Origin: Primula veris
Taxonomy: Eukaryota > Streptophyta > Magnoliopsida > Ericales > Primulaceae
Direction: 5' to 3'
DNA: 64,000 nucleotides
Assembly (NCBI GenBank): GCA_963682055.1
Contig: OY821751.1
Location: 14,136,001 to 14,200,000 of the forward strand
Made by a program: the position numbers and the translations under genes. Positions 57,399 to 64,000 of the stretch are shown here, one piece after another. Below the pieces are notes generated by a model. The model made no database searches. It was not told the origin of the DNA and saw only the letters and a program-made list of their open reading frames with translations. Every line of letters begins with the position of its first letter. Position 1 is the stretch's first letter.

Positions 57399-60209
57399 AG
57401 ACTTGTTTATAAGAAATTTTCGTTTGAAATGAACATGGATTTTTTTCTAGAAGTAAATATGATTTAAGGTTTCTTTTAAAGCAAATAAAACTCGCAATTT
57501 ATATGAACTACAAAATGTAAAGCCCGTCCCCTTATTTTTGACTGCAACTTATTAAAAGAAATCCACATGTTGTGAGGTTACATAAGGTCTTTGTAACCTT
57601 TGAAAATTTATTCTCCGTTATTAATGGTCAAGAATGTGTAACGTTCGTGAACTCTCACCATCAATTTTTTTTTTCTTTTAGGAATCGGTTAAAATTGAAG
57701 ATTTGACTAAGAATTTATAACCTTCAAAATTAATTTAGTACCATAATTATGGTTTTGTAACCTTTGGAATTAAATCCACCATCTAACATTTCTAATGGCA
57801 GTGGCACCGTTTCTTTGATCACTTTTTTTGTTTGCTATAAGTAGGCCCCACTGCGAAGCAAATTCATTTTCCACTTTCATAGTGAAACCAAATGGTCCAA
57901 ATCGCCAGGAAAATTGAAATGATTAATTTTTTTTTTATTTCCCCAAGTTTGCTCGCATGTAGTCTGGCATTTCCTTCTTTTTTCCTCATTTTATTTCTCG
58001 GAGATGCATCCAGTTTGTTGGGAAGCTTGGTGAGGAGGTCAAGGACGACTGAGATGTTGCTGGGTTCGTTTTTTTTGTGTGTGCGCGTGTCTACAGAGTA
58101 CGTAAACAAAGGATAAGGCACGAATCCCTGCAGCAGCTAGTGACGATTCCCTGTAGCAGCAAGGACGAAGACATGCTGTTTTTTTTTTCTTTTGGTTTCC
58201 GTAACAGGTGAAAATAATAATAATTGTGGGCAGAGGGCTTCCTGGAGACTTGTGAAGATTACACCACGGATTGTACGTGTAGAAAATTACTCTCCACCAG
58301 ACGCAAAGTTTAGCCGAAGAGCTTGGTTCTGCTCTTTGGAGTTATCGCCAAAGTTGATGGAGTTGCAAAAAGAGTCGATGATGTAGCTTGTCTCGTTTGT
58401 TACCGGCTTGGGGGTGATTTATACATGCGCGGCCTTGATGGATGATTTCTTTTTAATAATTTCATCCACAATTTGTTTTCGTGTGCTTTGATGCCGCACC
58501 AATAAACTTTAGGCTGTTCTTTCGAAGAGAAAAGGGACATTGCGGAGCTGAACAGTATTGCTGACAGATTTCAAATCATACAAACTTCATGTCTGGAAGT
58601 GGTCATGATTGCGAGGCTAATATTTTTATACCTCATAGACAAACTATCATGCAAAATGTATATGTGAAGTTTGAATGGATTTCTTTTCTTTTATTTGCAG
58701 TGTCTTTTTGCTTGTTTGCGGGCGTCATTTTCAACACTTGAAAGTTGATGGTTATCACTGAAAAAGAGCTCGAGAATGTGAAACTTTTGTCGGAAAGTGA
58801 TCTTGCAAAAGAGGAGATCATCAGCTTGGGGTTTCCGGTCGATTGTGCAGCAGTCTTGAGGTGATTTGAGCTTGCATAAAATGATATGGTGGAAAGAAAG
58901 CCAAGGTAGGAAACTTCAAAGACGTGTATACTGCAAGCCGAATAATGATGCACCTTGAAGATGTCGCCCAATTCAATGGTTAGAGAATGCTGGCTAAGTT
59001 CTTTTTCCTTCGGACTCGGTTAGAAGCCTTAGTATTTCTTGTTGGAGACTACAAAAGTGCAGCCGTACAGATGTGATGCGATAACGGACTTGAGGCGTAG
59101 CCATGCGGTGGATAATAAGTAGTGTTTGGCAAATCTCGTGATTAATAGTAACAACCGACGGGTCTGTATATTTGACGCAAGTTGCAACCTATCTTCTGGT
59201 ATTAAGTTGCTGAACCGTAGTGGCGTTGAAGAAGATGGTATTGGGATCTCAATCATCAGGAGAAAGAAGGACTGGTGACAAATGTCCTTTGTTTGTCCAG
59301 TTGTCACGAGCGAACAAATGGAAATGACTAGGTGATAACAAAAGGCACCCGGAGTTCGTCCCAATTCTTGAATCAAGGAGTTCAAACCAAGAGATTTAGA
59401 ACTTGTAGTCATTGTAGCTTGTCAAGTTGTAGAAAGAATGACACTGTTGTGATGTGCAAGTGAATTTAGCGGGACCTGGTGATTCCCCAAGATGTTTGTT
59501 AGTAGAGACTAGGCGTTTAAATTAGTGAACCTCCTGTAGCAAAGGAGCTCTTGGACGAATACACAGCGCAATTACACCGAGTGGACCCCATCTAGAAATG
59601 AGCCAACAATCCTTGCACTTAAATCAGCGTTCACCGTTTCGTTTCTTCAATCCACCAGAGGAGTCAGTAACATCAGAATTACAACTTTCCAAAGTCAGCA
59701 TGCAACACAATGAGTCTGGCAGTGATATTGGGTCTTGGATTTGCAAATTTCTTGTACTTAATGGATTCAAAAATACTATCACAACATAACCCTCGGGATA
59801 ACGCAATGAACTGAAGAGCCACAAGTACGCACTGTATCTTCTTTTGTCGAGTAGAAGACACCACGGTGGTATTTTAAGCTCTTCAATGTTAAGGCTGGTG
59901 GAGCCATTCTCTTTGGGAAAGAAGTCGAGGCTTGATTTTCATGTCTACTAACGAAGGTAATGTAGCAAGGTGATCTTGCAAAGAAAAACATCACGACATG
60001 GTGAAAGTGGAGACGATACTTTTGTTTCTTTCTTTGTAGCTGTGAGGCTGCGGTCCTGTGAACTTCGACAAAGTTATTTCTATGATAGTGTTGTACCATT
60101 TCTTTCTCGAATTTTCTTGTACTCTTTATTTTGGCAGTTTCGTCTTCAACTTGGAAAGTGTTTATATTTTTTTGTTTATGTATGACTGATATTGAAATAA
60201 ATCTCAAGA
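57399..60209 (-). other. Non-coding 3' region of the gypsy element between pol and LTR
   Basis: About 2.8 kb without a sense frame of note. Tat-lineage elements typically have a long 3' region here, sometimes with an antisense ORF. Short plus-strand frames (57892-58116, 58192-58386, 59598-59789) are antisense to pol. They could be remnants of such an ORF, but I recognise no domain. Confidence 0.55.
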
Positions 60210-60383
60210 TGCCTACGTACCCCGAAGGGATCAAGCCAAACGTAGTTCAAGTTTATTTTGTTTTTTTTATTTTATTATTATCTCTTTTGGAGAAGGATTT
60301 TTTTTTTATTGTTGGTATGACTGAACTTGACGCAAGCCTCAAGATGCCTACGTACCCGTGAAGGATCAAGCCAAACGTAGTTC
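60210..60383 (-). repeat. Duplicated Tat-type post-pol motif
   Basis: On the minus strand the motif GAACTACGTTTGGCTTGATC...GTACGTAGGCA occurs twice, at 60345-60383 and 60210-60248, offset by 135 bp. This palindromic ACTACGT...ACGTAG motif is known downstream of pol in Tat/Retand-like elements; its role is not established. Confidence 0.75.
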
Positions 60384-60469
60384 ATTTTGTTGCCATACAA
60401 TTTATACTCATGTGGGCGATGAGTAACATGCACTTTATACTCTTGCGTCAAGGAGTGTCTTTAATTTCT

Positions 60470-63400
60470 TCAAGAGTAGTAGCGCTTGAGGAACTTTCCG
60501 TTGATAGGTCCAATTTCTAAACCATCTTCAAATCGTAACTTGTATGCACCATTTGTATAAACTTCAGTCACTGTGTGCGGACCATCCCATTTTGACAAGA
60601 ACTTGTTTCCCATTCGTCGTGTCATGATGATGGGTCTTCTTACGGCGAGCACCAAATCCCCTTTTTGGAAGGATCTTCGCTTGACCTTTTTGTTGAACGA
60701 TTTCGACATACGAGCTTGATAACATTCCAACCTTTGTTGCGCTTCAAGCCTTTTTTCGTCCAGTGATTCGAGTTCTTCGAGACGAAGGCGGGTATTATCT
60801 TCTAGCGTTAATCCTTCTTGGAGAGCAATCCTGAGTGACGGAATTTGTGTCTCTAGAGGCAAGACGGCTTCCACTCCGTATACCAAAGAATATGGGGTAG
60901 CTTGAGTCGATGTTCGATATGTTGTTCTATATGCCCATAGGGCTTCTTTGATCCTCTCATGCCAATCTTGCTTGGACTTAGCCACGACCTTCTTCAACAG
61001 ATTCCCAAGTGTCTTGTTAAAAGATTCGGCAAGCCCATTAGCAGGTGCATTATACATGGAAGAGTTATGTTGCTTGAAGCCAAATTTATCGCACAGACTT
61101 GTCACCAATTTATTGTAAAAGGGAGTTCCGTTATCGTTAATGATGTAGCGTGGCACTCCATACCTAAAAATGATATTTGATTTGATAAAATCCACCACTG
61201 TCTCTTTCTTCACAGCTTTTAAAGGCACAGCTTCCGCCCATTTGGAGAAATAATCTGTAGCTGCTAAAATGTAAAGATGACCTCCTGATGACTTTGGCAG
61301 AGTCCCTATTGCATCTAATCCCCAAGCTTCAAAAGGCCAAGACGCGACCATAGGGTGTAAAGGTTCATGTGGTTGGTGGATAAAATTAGCATGAAATTGG
61401 CAAGGTTGACACCTTTTGGCAAAATCGAGACAATCTTTAACCATGCTGGGCCAGTAGTACCCCATTCTTTTAATTCGGAAATGAAGCTTCGGACCAGATT
61501 GGTGAGCACCACATACTCCGGAATGTGCTTCTTCCATTGCTTGTTTTGACTCTTCTCCACTAAGACAGCGTAAGAACACCCCTTCGAAAGATCGTCGATA
61601 GAGCGTGCCTTTGTAGCAGATGAACCTTGCAGCGCGTCGTCTCACATCTATCTTCCTATGTCGATCATCAGGTAATTTTCCATGTTGTAAATAGTCGATA
61701 AATGGTTGTCTCCAGTCCTCCTCTTCAATCTCGAAAACCGAAACAGCTGTAACTTCCTCTACTCTCTCAACTTTGTTTTTGGGAATTCTTTCTTCATCAT
61801 CTAATTGCGGAGGAATTACCCATCTTTCACATATTGGAATACTCATGTGTTTATTAGGAAGAGCAATGTTGGATGCCAACTTTGCTAAGGCATCAGCTTG
61901 TTTGTTCTCTTGCCTTGGAACGTGGTCTAATGTAACATCACCAAGCCATGAGATGAGCTTTGCAGCATAGCCTTGATATGGTGTTAATTCTACCTTTTTG
62001 ACCTCATATTCATTTAGAACTTGATTTATGATTAACTTGGAATCTCCATACACCCTAATATGTTGGTGTTTTGCATCTAATGCCATCTCCAGTCCTAATA
62101 TGAGAGCTTGATACTCTGCCACATTGTTTGAGCATTTTTGTGTGAGAGTGAAAGCATAGGGCAAAACGTCTCCTTCTGGACTTAGAAATACAACCCCTGC
62201 GCCAGCACCTTCGCTGTTAGCCGACCCATCAAAATACATTGACCATGGTGGGCGAACCTCTATGCACATTACATCTTCATCAGGTAGGTCTTCAGACAAC
62301 TCCCATTCAGCGGGCATTGGGTGGTCAGCAAGGAAGTCTGCAAGAACTTGGACCTTGACAGCCTTTTGAGGAACATAGACTATTTCAAATTCTTGAAAGA
62401 GAAGCACCCACCTGGCTAGGCGGTCTGACCACACTGGTTTAGACATAACATACTTGACCGGATTTGCTTTGGATATAAGTTGAATTGTATGAGCCTGAAA
62501 ATAATGCCTTAACTTTTTTATCGCGAAAACCAAGGCCAAACACATTTTCTCGATTGGCGTATAATTCAATTCGCACGGAGTCATTGTTCTACTAAGATAA
62601 TACAAGGCATTCTCTTTTCCAGTATCATTTTCTTGAGCCAATAGACCTCCAATGGATCGTTCTTGGGCCGCAAGGTATAGGAGTAAGGGCTTTCCAAGGA
62701 TTGGAGCTCCTAACACGGGGGGTTTTACTAAGTAAGATTTGATTGCATCGAGAGCATTATCACATGATTCATCCCATTCGAATGGGGTTCCCTTTTTCAT
62801 GAGTCGACTGAAAGGTTGGCAACGACTTGCCAGATTTGAGATGAAACGTCGGATGTATGCTATTTTCCCTTGTAGGCTTCTTAGCTCATGAATATTCCTT
62901 GGGGCTTGTACCTTCATGATGGCCTCGATCTTGGATTTGTCAATTTCTATTCCTCGATGGCGAACGATGAATCCGAGAAATTTTCCTGACGTGACCCCGA
63001 AGGCGCATTTAAGTGGATTCATCTTGAGTTGAAAGCGTCGTAATCGTTTGAAAACTGCCTCTAGGTCTTCGAGGTGTTGATGGTGCTTTTTGGTCTTTAC
63101 AACTATGTCGTCTACATAGCACTCGATGTTTTTATGGAGCATGTCATCAAAAATCCTTTGCATTTCTCTTTGGTAAGTTGCACCGGCATTTTTTAATCCA
63201 AATGGCATCACCTTGTAACAGTAGATACCTTTGGGTGTCCGAAAGGCGGTCATCTCTTCATCTCGCGGATCCATGCGAATTTGATTATACCCAGACGATC
63301 CATCCATGAATGACAAAGTTTCATGCCCAGTTGTAGCATCAACCATGAGTTCGGTTATTGGTAGCGGAAACTCATCCTTAGGACATGCATTGTTGAGATC

Positions 63401-64000
63401 TCGAAAGTCAACGCATATCCGGATCTGGCCATTCTTCTTTTTTACAGGAACTATGCTTGAGATCCATGTTGGATATTGGACTTCTCTTATGAACCCAGCC
63501 TCAATGAGCTTGTTAACCTCCACCTCAATTTGTTGAACCAATTCTGCTCGAAATCTCCGTTGAGCTTGCTTAACTGGTCGTGCTCCATGTTTTACCACTA
63601 GGTGGTGAACTGCTATTTTTGGGTCAAGCCCTGACATTTCTTCATAACTCCAAGCAAAGACATCTTTGAAATCCTTAAGTAATTTGATGTAGTCCTCTTG
63701 ATCTTTATCAGTTAATAGTGCACTTAAGTATGTCGGTTGTGGATCGTCCGGTGTGCCAAGATTTACTTCTTTTAATTCATCAACAGTGGATTGGATGCCT
63801 TCTTCAAATTCTTCTGGTGCCTCTTCTTCATCTTCCTCAACTTGCTCGTCCTCATCCGTGAGAGTGATGTGGTATGATGTTGTAATTTCCAATTTTTCTA
63901 ATTTCAATATATCTTCATCCTCTACATACTTCACAGTTGTCTTATGGTGCGTTCGAGCAGACCAAGTTTTCCTGGTAGATGCCCCCAGTCTCTTAAATAT
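60470..64000 (-). CDS. Tat-lineage Ty3/gypsy pol polyprotein, partial at the right edge
   Basis: The frame is open without a stop from the window edge to the TAG at 60470 (1,176 codons). The earliest start-like codon in it is only a GTG at 63934, and the frame continues upstream, so the true start lies outside. Numbering from 63934: reverse transcriptase about 110-330, with catalytic YVDD at 273-276; a first RNase H about 390-540 with a weak active site, as is normal in this lineage. A second, archaeal-type RNase H lies at 565-690 (YFDGSANSEGAG, AEYQA, YGDSK, QADALA). Integrase is 800-1010, with an HHCC finger ending CQPC and D874, D934, E970. Tandem RNase H domains define the Tat lineage. 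Being fully open, it is probably the youngest large element here. Confidence 0.95.
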   Translation of the reverse strand: MFKRLGASTRKTWSARTHHKTTVKYVEDEDILKLEKLEITTSYHITLTDEDEQVEEDEEEAPEEFEEGIQSTVDELKEVNLGTPDDPQPTYLSALLTDKDQEDYIKLLKDFKDVFAWSYEEMSGLDPKIAVHHLVVKHGARPVKQAQRRFRAELVQQIEVEVNKLIEAGFIREVQYPTWISSIVPVKKKNGQIRICVDFRDLNNACPKDEFPLPITELMVDATTGHETLSFMDGSSGYNQIRMDPRDEEMTAFRTPKGIYCYKVMPFGLKNAGATYQREMQRIFDDMLHKNIECYVDDIVVKTKKHHQHLEDLEAVFKRLRRFQLKMNPLKCAFGVTSGKFLGFIVRHRGIEIDKSKIEAIMKVQAPRNIHELRSLQGKIAYIRRFISNLASRCQPFSRLMKKGTPFEWDESCDNALDAIKSYLVKPPVLGAPILGKPLLLYLAAQERSIGGLLAQENDTGKENALYYLSRTMTPCELNYTPIEKMCLALVFAIKKLRHYFQAHTIQLISKANPVKYVMSKPVWSDRLARWVLLFQEFEIVYVPQKAVKVQVLADFLADHPMPAEWELSEDLPDEDVMCIEVRPPWSMYFDGSANSEGAGAGVVFLSPEGDVLPYAFTLTQKCSNNVAEYQALILGLEMALDAKHQHIRVYGDSKLIINQVLNEYEVKKVELTPYQGYAAKLISWLGDVTLDHVPRQENKQADALAKLASNIALPNKHMSIPICERWVIPPQLDDEERIPKNKVERVEEVTAVSVFEIEEEDWRQPFIDYLQHGKLPDDRHRKIDVRRRAARFICYKGTLYRRSFEGVFLRCLSGEESKQAMEEAHSGVCGAHQSGPKLHFRIKRMGYYWPSMVKDCLDFAKRCQPCQFHANFIHQPHEPLHPMVASWPFEAWGLDAIGTLPKSSGGHLYILAATDYFSKWAEAVPLKAVKKETVVDFIKSNIIFRYGVPRYIINDNGTPFYNKLVTSLCDKFGFKQHNSSMYNAPANGLAESFNKTLGNLLKKVVAKSKQDWHERIKEALWAYRTTYRTSTQATPYSLVYGVEAVLPLETQIPSLRIALQEGLTLEDNTRLRLEELESLDEKRLEAQQRLECYQARMSKSFNKKVKRRSFQKGDLVLAVRRPIIMTRRMGNKFLSKWDGPHTVTEVYTNGAYKLRFEDGLEIGPINGKFLKRYYS

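Overview
The window reads as nuclear DNA of a eudicot plant. It is strongly AT-rich, its genes carry GT-AG introns, and it contains plant-specific families: an HD-ZIP class IV homeobox gene, Tat-lineage and Ale-like LTR retrotransposons, a plant L1-type LINE with RNase H, and a TRIM. Most of the 64 kb is transposable-element sequence at different stages of decay. I see no rRNA gene, tRNA gene or CRISPR array.

Layout. 0-9.8 kb: a foldback MITE, degenerate tandem repeats interrupted by a Stowaway MITE, then two related, LTR-flanked non-autonomous elements. They carry unusual ORFs in place of gag-pol: a Pro/His/Tyr-rich segment followed by an acidic, coiled-coil-like segment. 9.9-11.6 kb: the clearest host gene, three exons encoding a 337-residue protein with one membrane-like segment and C-terminal coiled coils. 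13.2-31.5 kb: a CACTA-like end, then a decayed Copia element of about 17 kb. A LINE (minus strand, about 15.35-22.0 kb) and a 4.1 kb non-autonomous CACTA element (25.45-29.54 kb) are inserted in it. 31.6-44.5 kb: parts of the first HD-ZIP IV copy (promoter-like block at 31.6 kb, first coding exon at 43.9 kb), split by other insertions including an internally deleted Copia element (39.4-42.3 kb). 46.2 kb: a complete TRIM with target-site duplication. 47.2-54.5 kb: the second HD-ZIP IV copy, with a MULE-like element upstream and a hAT element in its leader intron. It retains an open, spliceable frame for homeodomain plus zipper-loop-zipper but stops before the START domain. 56.1-64.0 kb: the 3' part of a Tat-lineage gypsy element on the minus strand, with LTR, polypurine tract, non-coding 3' region and an uninterrupted pol frame running off the right edge.

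How it fits together. Three blocks occur in the same order around both HD-ZIP IV copies (13.7-14.35, 31.6-32.1 and 43.7-44.5 kb; and 47.2-47.95, 49.5-50.1 and 50.9-51.7 kb). This indicates an old tandem segmental duplication. Copy 1 was then broken up by the Copia elements; copy 2 received only short DNA transposons and kept its exons. All homology and domain calls are by eye; no database search was run.
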